Source: Polyangium sp. (in: bacteria) (GTDB lineage Bacteria > Myxococcota_A > Polyangia > Palsa-1104). From it: DNA of 17,269 nt. Each line of letters opens with the position of its first letter. Position 1 is the first letter of the stretch. The position numbers were made by a program, and so were the translations under genes. Under the pieces are notes generated by a model. The model was not told where the DNA came from. It made no database searches and saw only the letters and a program-made list of their open reading frames with translations. The stretch covers positions 1-17,269 of the forward strand of contig JANWLJ010000087.1 in the NCBI GenBank assembly GCA_025450955.1, in the 5' to 3' direction. Below, in pieces: positions 7,154-14,793 of this stretch.

Positions 7154-8407
7154 CTAGAGTCCCGGCGGCTCCCAGCCGGCGAGGGCGCGGTCGACCAGCT
7201 CCAGGCGATCCTGGCCCCAAAAAAGCTGACCGCGGACGACGAAGGTGGGCGCGCCGCAAATCCCGAGCTTGACCGCTTCGTCGGTGGCGGAAAAGAGCGC
7301 GGCCTTGGGGGCGGGATCCGATTCGGCGCGCGCGAGCGCGGCGGGATCTGCGCCCACCTCTTTGACCAGCTCGGCGAGCACGCTCGGATCGGAGATGTCG
7401 CGATCGCTCGACCAGTAGGCGCGGAAGATCGCGTGGGTGAGCGCCGGGCGCAGCGGCTCGTCGACGGCGAGCACCAGGCGCAGCGGCAAGACGGTGCGCA
7501 TCGGGAAGCGGCTCGGCCAGGAAAACGGAACCTTCCACCACGACGCCCAATCGGTGGCGTCGCGGGCGAGATAGCGGCGCTTGGGCTCGCTCGCCGCCTG
7601 GATCGGCACCACCGGCGTGCCGATCGCTTTGAAGAGCGCGCCGAGGAGAAACGGACGAAAGCGCACCTGGGCGCCGCGCGCTTCGGCGACCCGCTCGATC
7701 TGGGTCGAGGCGAGATAGGCGTAGGGCGAGGAGAAGTCGTAGAAGAAATCGAGCTCGCCGCCCGGCCGAGACGGCGCGAGCGCGGGCAGGAGCGTGGGCC
7801 GCGCGCCGTCGGAGAGCGCGGCTTCGACGAGGTGCAGGCGATCCTGGCCCCAAAAGAGCGTGCGCGATTCACCTCGGACGATCACCATCCCGGGCACGCC
7901 GAAGACCCCGTCGGCGACTGCGCGGTCGGTCGCGGCGCGCAGCGCGTCTTTGAGATCGGCGTCGTCGAGCCGCGCTTCGGCGAGCGCGCGCGGAAGCCCG
8001 AGCGATTCACAAATGTCGGCGAGCACCGCGCGATCCGAGATGTCGCGATGCTCCCGAAAATAGGCGCGGTAGAGCGCGTGGGTCAGCCTCACCCGATCCG
8101 GGCCCGAGACCGCGTGACACAGGCGCATCGCCTCGACGGTGCGGCGCGGATGCTCGGCGGGAAACGAGAGCGGCACGCCATAGAGCGCGGCGAAGCGTTG
8201 AAGATCGAGCGCGCCGAGCCGCATCTTCGCGGCCGGCATCGCGCTCGACGGGCGATCGGGCGAGCCGAGCGCGCGATAGACGCCGCCCAAGAGAATCGGC
8301 TCCCACTCGAGCTCGATCCCGGCCCGCCGGGCAAGCGCTTCGATTCGGGTCGAGGCGAGATAGGCGTAGGGACAGACCACATCGTAATAAAAAATGAGCC
8401 GCTTCAT
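7154..8407 (-). CDS. Tandem HCCA isomerase / DsbA-like thioredoxin-fold protein (two fused domains)
   Basis: The protein has 417 residues, about twice the roughly 200 of a single 2-hydroxychromene-2-carboxylate isomerase (kappa-GST/DsbA superfamily). Two homologous units are visible. Domain 1 (about 3-198) has YYDVVCPYAYLAST, GVFGVPGMVIV with cis-Pro172, and LFWGQDRL at 184-191. Domain 2 (about 219-412) has FYDFSSPYAYLASTQ, GICGAPTFVV with cis-Pro387, and LFWGQDRL at 395-402. A Pro/Ala/Gly linker (about 203-217) joins them. The active-site residue differs: Cys12 in domain 1 and Ser227 in domain 2. There is no signal peptide, so the protein should be cytoplasmic. Its ATG overlaps the cytochrome stop by four bases (ATGA), implying coupling. 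The fold is firm; whether it is an isomerase, glutathione transferase or oxidoreductase is open. Confidence 0.88.
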   Translation of the reverse strand: MKRLIFYYDVVCPYAYLASTRIEALARRAGIELEWEPILLGGVYRALGSPDRPSSAMPAAKMRLGALDLQRFAALYGVPLSFPAEHPRRTVEAMRLCHAVSGPDRVRLTHALYRAYFREHRDISDRAVLADICESLGLPRALAEARLDDADLKDALRAATDRAVADGVFGVPGMVIVRGESRTLFWGQDRLHLVEAALSDGARPTLLPALAPSRPGGELDFFYDFSSPYAYLASTQIERVAEARGAQVRFRPFLLGALFKAIGTPVVPIQAASEPKRRYLARDATDWASWWKVPFSWPSRFPMRTVLPLRLVLAVDEPLRPALTHAIFRAYWSSDRDISDPSVLAELVKEVGADPAALARAESDPAPKAALFSATDEAVKLGICGAPTFVVRGQLFWGQDRLELVDRALAGWEPPGL

Positions 8408-9597
8408 CTGCACCTCGCGAGCTGGGGATCGGTCGGGCCGTGGCACTGCATGCAGACCCGGAAGTTGCGATGGGCGAGCGCGCGGCAGCGATCGGAGCCG
8501 GCCCAACCGATCGGGTGCGGGTTGACCTGCATCTTTCCCATCTGACCCGCGCCGGTGCGCGAGGCGTGGCACTGAAGACAGGTCTCTTCGCGGTGACACG
8601 AGACGCACTGGCGCAGGTTGCGCAGCGCCTGCCAGGCGTGGTGGTTGGGATCGCCCGCCGCCGACGGATCGGCCCAGCCCGGCGGATGAAAATGTTTGGG
8701 TCCGATCGGCACGAACGCGCCGTCCGGGCCCGAGCGCACATCGACGACGCCGAGCCGCTCGTGACAGCCGAGGCAGAACGACTGGCTGCGGTGACAGCTC
8801 GAACAATTGGGATCATTGCGGCGCGCCTCCACCGCGTGGCGATCGACGTAGTCGTTGCCGTGGAAGTCGAATGGTTCGACCACTCCGTTGTGGCAGGACA
8901 AGCACTCGTCGCGACGGTGGCAATTGAGGCAGTAGCCTTCGTCGTTCTGCGCGACGGCGGCGTGGTGCAGCTTGAAGTCGAGGGTGTGGGCGTCGCCGCG
9001 CAGCGTCCCCGACGGGCGCAGCACCCCCGACGAGAACTCGGTCTCGAGCTTGCCGTCGGCTTTGACCAGGTGGCAGGTCGAGCAGCGCGAAGGCGCGTGC
9101 AGCGCGCCGCGGCCGGAGTCGTGACACGAAAGGCAGAGCGCCATGTCCGGAAGCTGCGCGCGGCCGGCGAGCGTGACCTTGTCCATCCCGGTGTGGCAGC
9201 GGGTGCACGGGATGTCGCGGGCGACGTGAATCTGATGATCGAAGCGCAGCTCGGGCTTTGGCACCACCGGCCGCTCGATCTCTTTGCCGACGACAAAACC
9301 GGGATGGCAGGCGGCGCAGGCGGTCACCGGCTTCGCGGTGCGCTCCGGATGCGCGCGATCGATCTCGTGACAGAGCGTGCACGACTCTTCGGTGGGAATG
9401 AGATCGTCGCTCGCGGCGTGCGAGGTCGGCGCCTTCTCGTGGCAGAAGTCGCACGCGATCTTTTTATCGAGATGGAGCTGGTGGCTGAAGGTGAGCGGCA
9501 TCCGCTGCGGCGGAAAGATCACCGTCGAGACGTCAGCGGCGCGCGCCGGCGAGGCGACGAACAGAGCGAGCAGCAAGAGACGAACCGGGCGACGCAT
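8404..9597 (-). CDS. Exported 13-heme c-type cytochrome
   Basis: This 397-residue protein has a clear Sec signal peptide (MRRPVRLLLLALFVASPARA, cleavage near residue 20). It carries thirteen CxxCH heme-attachment motifs, beginning at residues 49, 73, 94, 131, 155, 172, 223, 232, 265, 275, 331, 340 and 382. Many distant histidines (FSHQLHL, FDHQIHV, FKLHHA and others) can serve as second axial ligands, as in class III/c7-like multiheme cytochromes. Two further cysteines, C371 (in CRALAH) and C396, are outside canonical motifs. It should act in the periplasm or be delivered to the outer membrane as an electron wire. The start ATG overlaps the barrel-protein stop by one base (TGATG), linking the two products stoichiometrically. 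No membrane anchor or lipobox is present. Confidence 0.93.
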   Translation of the reverse strand: MRRPVRLLLLALFVASPARAADVSTVIFPPQRMPLTFSHQLHLDKKIACDFCHEKAPTSHAASDDLIPTEESCTLCHEIDRAHPERTAKPVTACAACHPGFVVGKEIERPVVPKPELRFDHQIHVARDIPCTRCHTGMDKVTLAGRAQLPDMALCLSCHDSGRGALHAPSRCSTCHLVKADGKLETEFSSGVLRPSGTLRGDAHTLDFKLHHAAVAQNDEGYCLNCHRRDECLSCHNGVVEPFDFHGNDYVDRHAVEARRNDPNCSSCHRSQSFCLGCHERLGVVDVRSGPDGAFVPIGPKHFHPPGWADPSAAGDPNHHAWQALRNLRQCVSCHREETCLQCHASRTGAGQMGKMQVNPHPIGWAGSDRCRALAHRNFRVCMQCHGPTDPQLARCR

Positions 9598-11096
9598 CAC
9601 AGCCCCCACCCGCGCGCGCGCGAAAAGCCGTGGCCGTGGTTTCCGACGAAGAACGAGATGTCGAGCAGCGCCAGGAGGCGAAACTGGCTCGCATAGAAGC
9701 GGTTCACGTTCTCCTCCATCGCCACGTTCAAGGTGAGCCCGCGCGCGATCGCGTAGCGCACGCCGGCCTGCACTCCGAGCGAGTCGGCGTGATCGATCGC
9801 GCGCGCGTCGTCGGCGAAGTGGACGTAAGAGAGCCGCCCCTCGACGGTGACGCCCGAGTCCCACTCGCCGAGCACCAGCACCCGCCCGCTCAGATCGACG
9901 CCCGCGGTCTGGCCGCCGTAGCCGTCTTGATAATAGACGTCGAGCCGCCCGGAGCCGCGCCGGCTCGCCAGCGCCGCGCCCGCGGTGCCGCCGTAGGCGA
10001 CCGAGGTGCCGAGCGGAAGCAGCGACGGATCGACCGCGCCTTGCGAGGTCCGCTCCTCACCGAAGAAGCGAGAAAACCCGGTGGCGAACAGCCCGAAGCG
10101 CCCGAGGGTGAGCGCGTAGGTGAGCCGCGCGTCGTTGCACGCCTCGGCGCCGAACACGTTCCAGATCGAGTCGCCGTCGAAGGTGGGCGCGGCGAACACG
10201 TACTCGAGCGAGAGCGAGTGGGCGCGATGAACGAGCAGCCGCGCGCCGCCGTGCAGCTCGTCGAGCCGGCCGGCGAGGAGGTTATAGCGGAGCCCGAACC
10301 ACGGGACGATGAGGCCGCCAAACAGTCGCGCCCGCGCGGTCAGGCCGACCTGCTCGCCGACCACGCCCGAGCTCGGCTCGCCCGGCTGCGGATCTTCGGT
10401 CGGCGAGATGGTGCGCGAATAGGAGAGGCGCGCCGAGACATCGCGCAGCCCGAAGGTCGAGAGCGCCACGCCGAAGGTGGGCTCGAGCGCGTCCTCTTGC
10501 CGCGCCGCGAGCGAGCCGACCTCGTTGCCGCCGAGCGCCACTCCGTCGGCGCGAAACACCGGCGAGTCGAACGGCGCCGCGCCGGTCACGTTCAAGCCGC
10601 CCCACGCCTCGACCGCGACGTGAAACGGAGTCTTGGCGCGCAGCCATAATCCATCGAACGATTGATAATCGAACAGGTCGACCAAGATTTGCCGGCCGAG
10701 CTTGACGTCGAGGAACCCGCCGAGATCGCGCCCACCGACGAGCGCATAGAGGAGCTCGAGGCGATCGGCGCTGAGCAGATCCTGCGGCGTGCGCCCGCTC
10801 ATCTCGGCGAGGTTGGAAAAGTCGCCGAGCTCGGCGTCGAAGCGCATCGAGATCGAGACGTAGAACTGATCGCGATCGAGCGGCTGGCCGTAGAGATCGG
10901 TCGGCCCGAGGCCATAGACGTTGAGCCCGAGGTACTGGGTCAGGCGGCGGCTGTTGACCAGGGTGTCGTCGCCGGCGCGCAGCGTGTACGCCTGCCCGAT
11001 GGTCTCGGCGTCGAGCTCGATCTGGTAGGCGCGCGCGCGGCCGGGAAGGAGTCCCAGCGAGAGGAGCGCGAGCCCGAGCGCGAGGAAATTGCGCAA
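9597..11096 (-). CDS. Outer-membrane beta-barrel (porin-like) protein
   Basis: This 499-residue protein has a signal peptide (about 1-23, ending GRARA before YQIEL). The body has no hydrophobic helices but many alternating amphipathic strands with aromatic girdle residues, for example QFYVSISMRFDAEL, FGLRYNLLAG, LSLEYVFAAP, RLDVYYQDGYGG, GVTVEGRLSYVHF and LGVQAGVRYAIARG. These indicate a transmembrane beta-barrel of many strands. I do not recognise the family. The only start giving the signal peptide in this frame is TTG at 11096, because a TGA closes the frame about 30 bases upstream. Coupling to a 13-heme cytochrome suggests a porin-cytochrome pairing, but this is inference. The C terminus ends in GWGL rather than the usual aromatic residue. 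Confidence 0.75.
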   Translation of the reverse strand: MRNFLALGLALLSLGLLPGRARAYQIELDAETIGQAYTLRAGDDTLVNSRRLTQYLGLNVYGLGPTDLYGQPLDRDQFYVSISMRFDAELGDFSNLAEMSGRTPQDLLSADRLELLYALVGGRDLGGFLDVKLGRQILVDLFDYQSFDGLWLRAKTPFHVAVEAWGGLNVTGAAPFDSPVFRADGVALGGNEVGSLAARQEDALEPTFGVALSTFGLRDVSARLSYSRTISPTEDPQPGEPSSGVVGEQVGLTARARLFGGLIVPWFGLRYNLLAGRLDELHGGARLLVHRAHSLSLEYVFAAPTFDGDSIWNVFGAEACNDARLTYALTLGRFGLFATGFSRFFGEERTSQGAVDPSLLPLGTSVAYGGTAGAALASRRGSGRLDVYYQDGYGGQTAGVDLSGRVLVLGEWDSGVTVEGRLSYVHFADDARAIDHADSLGVQAGVRYAIARGLTLNVAMEENVNRFYASQFRLLALLDISFFVGNHGHGFSRARGWGL

Positions 11097-11126
11097 ACCG
11101 CCGCATGGTACCGACGCCCAAGGCGC

Positions 11127-11140
11127 CGATCAAATGATCG
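11127..11140. repeat. Short inverted repeat CGATCA-AA-TGATCG between the Kelch and barrel genes
   Basis: Six-base arms are separated by two bases, in the 65-base gap 11097-11161. The arms could form an operator-like dyad, but the loop is too short for a good hairpin and there is no T-run, so it is not a terminator. It is the only notable structure in that gap. Confidence 0.4.
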
Positions 11141-11161
11141 AGCCCGATCGCTTTCGGTTCG

Positions 11162-13141
11162 CTAACGCGACACGAGCAGATCGTCGAAGAGCGCGGTGCC
11201 GTGCAGCGCGCCGACCCCGACCGCGCCGCGCCCGACCGTGATCTTCGGCGAGCAGCGAAGGAGCAGGCGCGAGGACGAGTCGAGCTCGATGAGCCCGAGC
11301 CGCGACGAGAGCGTGAGCGCGGCGACCCCGCCGTCGGGCAGCTCGTCGGGATCGAGCACCTCGCCCGCGCAGCCCGCCTCGGGCGTGGCGATCGACTGGC
11401 CGGCCAGGCCCGGCTGAACCGTCCACAGCGCGACCGGCTGGCCCGGCTCGAGCGTGACAAACGCGAAGTCGGCCTCGGAGCGCCAGGCGAAGATCAGCGC
11501 CGCGCCCGCCGGCCCGCTCCGCCCCGCGCCGAGCGTGAGGGTGAGCCCGTCCACTTGCATCCCCGCCACCAGCGCCAGCTCGCCCGGCCGCCCACCGTCG
11601 CCGGGAGCGGGCGCGGTGACCGCCAGCCGACCGCCGGTCAGGCTCACCCGATCGGGCCGCCTCGGCACGTACTGCGGATCGGGCGCGTCGAAGGTGAGGA
11701 CCGGCAGGCTCGAGAACGGACCGACCGGCGAGCGCAAATAGATGAACGCGTCGGCGGTGCCGCCCACCTGCCCGGCCGCCGCGCCGCCGGTCAGAAGCAC
11801 GCTGCCGTCGGCGAGCCGGGTCGCGCGGTGGCGCTGCCGGGCAAACTGCGTCGCGAGCGGATGGGGCTCGCCGGTGCCGTCGTAGACGATCGGCTGAGTC
11901 AGCGCGCCGCCGGCGACCAGGAGCGCGCCGTCCTCGAGCGCGGTGACCGTCTGGCCGTCGCTCGAAAATGGGAGCGGCGCGATCGGAAGCTGATCGGCGG
12001 GATCGGGCGAGAGCCAGCGGGTCGCGCTCGCTGCCGGCGCGCCGGCGCCACCGACGATCGCCACCGCGCCGGTCGGCAGGAGCGCGGCCCGCCCGCTCGC
12101 CGGCCCCGCCTCTACCTCACGGCCGGCGTCGTCGGGATCGAGCAGCTCCGACGGTGGCGAGCTGCCGCCCTCGCCGCGCCCACCGACGATCAAGATCGAT
12201 CCGTCGCCGCGCAGGATCGCGTCGTGATCGTAGCGCGGGTGCAGCAGCGTCGGCCCGGCGGAGAACTGCCCGCTCGTCGGATCGAAGATCACCGTCGAGC
12301 CGAGCACCCGTCCCGGCGCGCAGTCGCCGCCCGCGAGCTCGGCGCAGCCGCCGGCCAGGAGCACCCGCCCATCTCCGAGCGTGGTCGCGGTGTGAAACGC
12401 GCGCGGCCCGCCGCCCATCAGGATCGGCGCGCCGAACACGGTGCCGTCGGGACGGTGATGGGTCATCCCCTCGAACGCGATCCCGCTCGCGACGCCCATC
12501 TCGGCCGGCGCGCCGCCGGTGATGTAGAGATCGCCGCCCGGCAAGACCGCCACCGCGTGCCCGAGCGCCGCGCGCGCATCGAGCGCGGTCGGCCCGCCGA
12601 CGTCGACCACCCGAAAGGTCGCAGGCGGCGTGAGCGCGTCGCCCGCCGGCACGTAGAGCTCGAGGCGCGGCACCGGAAAGCCCTCCCCGTCGACGCCGCC
12701 CGAGATGAGCACGTCCCCCGACGGGAGCAGCGTCGCCTGATGGCCGGCACGCGCATAGCTCAGCTTGCCGGTCGGGCACACCGCGTCGGGCGGCCCGTAG
12801 GCGATGGCGACCTTGCCGCCGTAGAGCGAAGCCGGCCCGTCATCGCCGAGCGGCGCGGTGCGCCCGAACGCGACCAGCCCGCCCGCGCCGATCCCCTCGA
12901 CCTCGATCACCTGCGTCCCTTTCGGCAGCGCGAGCGACACCTGCCCGCTCGGAGTCGCCGAGCCGCTCGCCTCGGGCGCGGGCGGAAAATCGCCGAGCGC
13001 GGTCACCCGCACCTCGTTCACCGTCGCTGCGCCCAGGCAGCCGGACGGCAGCGACGGCGCCACCGTCAGCTCGCGCACCGGCGCGCGGCACGCCGATGAC
13101 AAGAGGACACAGATCAAGAGCGCGCGCACGAGAGCGGCCAT
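11162..13141 (-). CDS. Kelch-repeat beta-propeller lipoprotein with C-terminal jelly-roll-like domain
   Basis: The protein has 659 residues from ATG 13141. An N-terminal hydrophobic segment ends in LLSSAC, so Cys18 is a probable lipidation site, although the -3 residue is Ser rather than Leu. Seven Kelch-type strands follow: GDVLISGG 142, GDLYITGG 203, GRVLLAGG 258, GSILIVGG 314, GAVAIVGG 358, GALLVAGG 405 and GSVLLTGG 446. This is enough for one full propeller. The C-terminal part (about 480-659), with IFAWRSEADFAFVTLE and GTALFDDLLVSR, resembles concanavalin-like jelly-roll domains. It is probably surface or periplasmic, for binding or assembly; no enzyme residues are evident. It carries no heme motif. 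A TATAAT hexamer overlaps the ATG, so GTG 13129 (MRALLICVLLSSAC) may be the true start. It leads the operon with the barrel and cytochrome genes. Confidence 0.85.
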   Translation of the reverse strand: MAALVRALLICVLLSSACRAPVRELTVAPSLPSGCLGAATVNEVRVTALGDFPPAPEASGSATPSGQVSLALPKGTQVIEVEGIGAGGLVAFGRTAPLGDDGPASLYGGKVAIAYGPPDAVCPTGKLSYARAGHQATLLPSGDVLISGGVDGEGFPVPRLELYVPAGDALTPPATFRVVDVGGPTALDARAALGHAVAVLPGGDLYITGGAPAEMGVASGIAFEGMTHHRPDGTVFGAPILMGGGPRAFHTATTLGDGRVLLAGGCAELAGGDCAPGRVLGSTVIFDPTSGQFSAGPTLLHPRYDHDAILRGDGSILIVGGRGEGGSSPPSELLDPDDAGREVEAGPASGRAALLPTGAVAIVGGAGAPAASATRWLSPDPADQLPIAPLPFSSDGQTVTALEDGALLVAGGALTQPIVYDGTGEPHPLATQFARQRHRATRLADGSVLLTGGAAAGQVGGTADAFIYLRSPVGPFSSLPVLTFDAPDPQYVPRRPDRVSLTGGRLAVTAPAPGDGGRPGELALVAGMQVDGLTLTLGAGRSGPAGAALIFAWRSEADFAFVTLEPGQPVALWTVQPGLAGQSIATPEAGCAGEVLDPDELPDGGVAALTLSSRLGLIELDSSSRLLLRCSPKITVGRGAVGVGALHGTALFDDLLVSR

Positions 13142-13145
13142 TATA
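13140..13145 (-). promoter_or_regulatory. TATAAT -10-like hexamer at the start of the Kelch operon
   Basis: On the minus strand TATAAT overlaps the first two bases of the ATG at 13141 and ends 10 bases before an in-frame GTG at 13129. If it is the -10 box, transcription begins near 13133 and GTG 13129 must be the start codon. Confidence 0.4.
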
Positions 13146-13150
13146 AGTGA

Positions 13151-13156
13151 TAAAAT
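13151..13156 (+). promoter_or_regulatory. Extended -10-like element (TGATAAAAT) for the kinase gene
   Basis: TG at 13148-13149 and TAAAAT at 13151-13156 fit TGnTAnnnT. The element lies 11 bases before ATG 13168, giving a predicted leader of about five bases. It lies downstream of the in-frame GTG at 13147 and so argues for 13168 as the start. Confidence 0.4.
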
Positions 13157-13167
13157 CCCCGTCGGAG

Positions 13168-14778
13168 ATGGAGACGATCCTGTTTGGCAAGTACCAGCTT
13201 TGCGAGCGGCTCGCCGAGGGCGGCATGGCGGTGGTGTGGCGCGCCAAGCTGGTCGGCCCGGGCGGCTTCGAGAAGGAGCTGTGCATCAAGCAGGTGCGAA
13301 AGGAGCTGGCGGCGCGCGCCGAGTTCCTCGATCTGTTCGTCGCCGAGGCCAAGGTCACCGTCTCACTCAGCCACGCCAACATCGTCCCGGTCTACGAGCT
13401 CGGGATGGTCGACGGCACCTACTTCCTCGCCCTCGAGCTCATCGACGGGCCGCCCCTCTCCAAGCTGATCAAGCTCGGCGCGCTGCCGGCGCCGCTCGCG
13501 GCCTACGTCGTCGAGCAGGTGCTGCGCGGCCTCGAGTACGCGCACCGGCGCGGGGTGGTGCATCGCGATCTCTCGGCGGCCAACGTGCTCATCTCGCAAG
13601 GTGGCGAGGTGAAGATCGTCGACTTCGGGATCGCGGCGCCCAAGGGCGGAAGCGGACCGCGCGGCGGGTCGCGCGGCTACATGGCGCCCGAGCAGGAAAA
13701 GGGCGCGCGCGCCGATGCCCGCGCCGATCTCTACGCGGTGGGCGTGCTCCTGTGGGAGCTGCTCGCCGGCCGCCGTCACGAGCCCGGGGTCGCGCTCGAC
13801 GGCGCGCCCGAGTCCTTGCGCGGCGTGATCGCGCGCGCGACCGCGGCCGACCCGAACGATCGCTTTCCCGACGCCGCCGCGATGCTCTCGCAGATCTCCC
13901 GCTTCCTTCGCGATCTGTCGATGGGCCCGACCCAGTCCGAGCTGTCGAGCCACGTGCGGCGCCGCCTTCCCGACCTGCCGCGCCCGCGCCCGCCCGATCA
14001 AACCCGCCGCAGCGGCGCGCAACCGGCGCTCGGCGATCCCACCCGCCAGACCGGCCCGCGCACCGTTCCCGTCGAGGGCCGGGCGCGCCAGGTTACCTTC
14101 GCCACCCGCATCGAGCTGCCCAAAGCATCCGGCCTGAGCCGCGCGCCGCTCTGGTTTGCCTGCGCGATCGGCCTCGTGCTCGCGTCGTCGGGCGGGCTAC
14201 TGTGGAGGCGACATCACCTCTCCGCGCGCGCCCAGCCGCCCGAGTCGCGCGAAGCCGCGCCAACTTCTGTGCCGCCTCCCATTTCTGCCAAAGCGCCCCC
14301 GACCGAGGCGCCTGCCGCGCCGGCGATCGGCCATCTATCGATTCGCACCACGCCCTCGGGCGCCGAGGTTCGCCTCGGCGATCGCCCGCTCGGCACCACC
14401 CCGCTCCAGCTCGACATCCCGCTCTCCGGCCCGCTCGCGCTGCATCTTCGCCGTCGCGGTTTTCAGCCCCTCGATCGCACGCTTCCGCCGAGCGCGTTCG
14501 CCGGCACGCCGCGCGCCGCCACCGTCGACGAGCAGCTCATTCCGGTGGCGCGCGGCACGCTCACCTTGAACGCGCTGCCCTGGGCCCATGTTACCATCGA
14601 CGGCGAAAAACGCGCCGACACCCCGATCCTCCGCCTCGCCCTCGCCGCCGGTCCGCACCAGATCCATTTGCGCTGCCCACCGACGGGACGGGAGCTCACC
14701 TTCACCGTCACCGTCGCGCCCGCGACCGAGGTGAAGCGCCTGGTCGATCTGCGCAGCGAGCCGAAGCTGATCGAGTAG
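13168..14778 (+). CDS. Membrane Ser/Thr protein kinase with two PEGA-like repeats
   Basis: The protein has 536 residues from ATG 13168 (an in-frame GTG at 13147 would add seven). The Hanks-type kinase domain (about 6-250) shows the glycine loop AEGGMA at 16-21, Lys41 (CIKQV), helix-C Glu60, HRDLSAAN at 132-139 with catalytic Asp134, DFG at 152-154 and MAPEQ at 172-176. The family's usual HRDxK lysine is Ser136. The activation loop is short and has Ser162 and Ser168 but no Thr. A basic/proline linker precedes one transmembrane helix (about 327-346). The extracytoplasmic part then holds two PEGA-like beta units (about 388-456 and 462-530; LSIRTTPSGAEVRLGDRPLGTTP, TLNALPWAHVTIDGEKRADTP). It is likely a signal sensor at the inner membrane. 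It is divergent from the Kelch/cytochrome operon and might regulate it. Confidence 0.92.
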   Translation: METILFGKYQLCERLAEGGMAVVWRAKLVGPGGFEKELCIKQVRKELAARAEFLDLFVAEAKVTVSLSHANIVPVYELGMVDGTYFLALELIDGPPLSKLIKLGALPAPLAAYVVEQVLRGLEYAHRRGVVHRDLSAANVLISQGGEVKIVDFGIAAPKGGSGPRGGSRGYMAPEQEKGARADARADLYAVGVLLWELLAGRRHEPGVALDGAPESLRGVIARATAADPNDRFPDAAAMLSQISRFLRDLSMGPTQSELSSHVRRRLPDLPRPRPPDQTRRSGAQPALGDPTRQTGPRTVPVEGRARQVTFATRIELPKASGLSRAPLWFACAIGLVLASSGGLLWRRHHLSARAQPPESREAAPTSVPPPISAKAPPTEAPAAPAIGHLSIRTTPSGAEVRLGDRPLGTTPLQLDIPLSGPLALHLRRRGFQPLDRTLPPSAFAGTPRAATVDEQLIPVARGTLTLNALPWAHVTIDGEKRADTPILRLALAAGPHQIHLRCPPTGRELTFTVTVAPATEVKRLVDLRSEPKLIE

Positions 14779-14793
14779 CGCCTTCTCACCTGC

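Noticed and set aside
7145..7156. Possible terminator between the convergent membrane-protein and thioredoxin-fold genes
   Set aside because: There are only six bases between the stops, a short TTTT with no stable preceding stem, and no hairpin I could draw.
11201..13099. 632-codon open frame on the plus strand opposite the Kelch gene
   Set aside because: It is rich in Arg, Ala and Gly with no domain or signal pattern, while the minus-strand frame shows seven regular Kelch motifs and a lipobox. High GC removes stop codons and creates long antisense frames.
14779..14793. Possible terminator between the kinase and the TPR/PEGA gene
   Set aside because: Fifteen bases with no inverted repeat or T-run.
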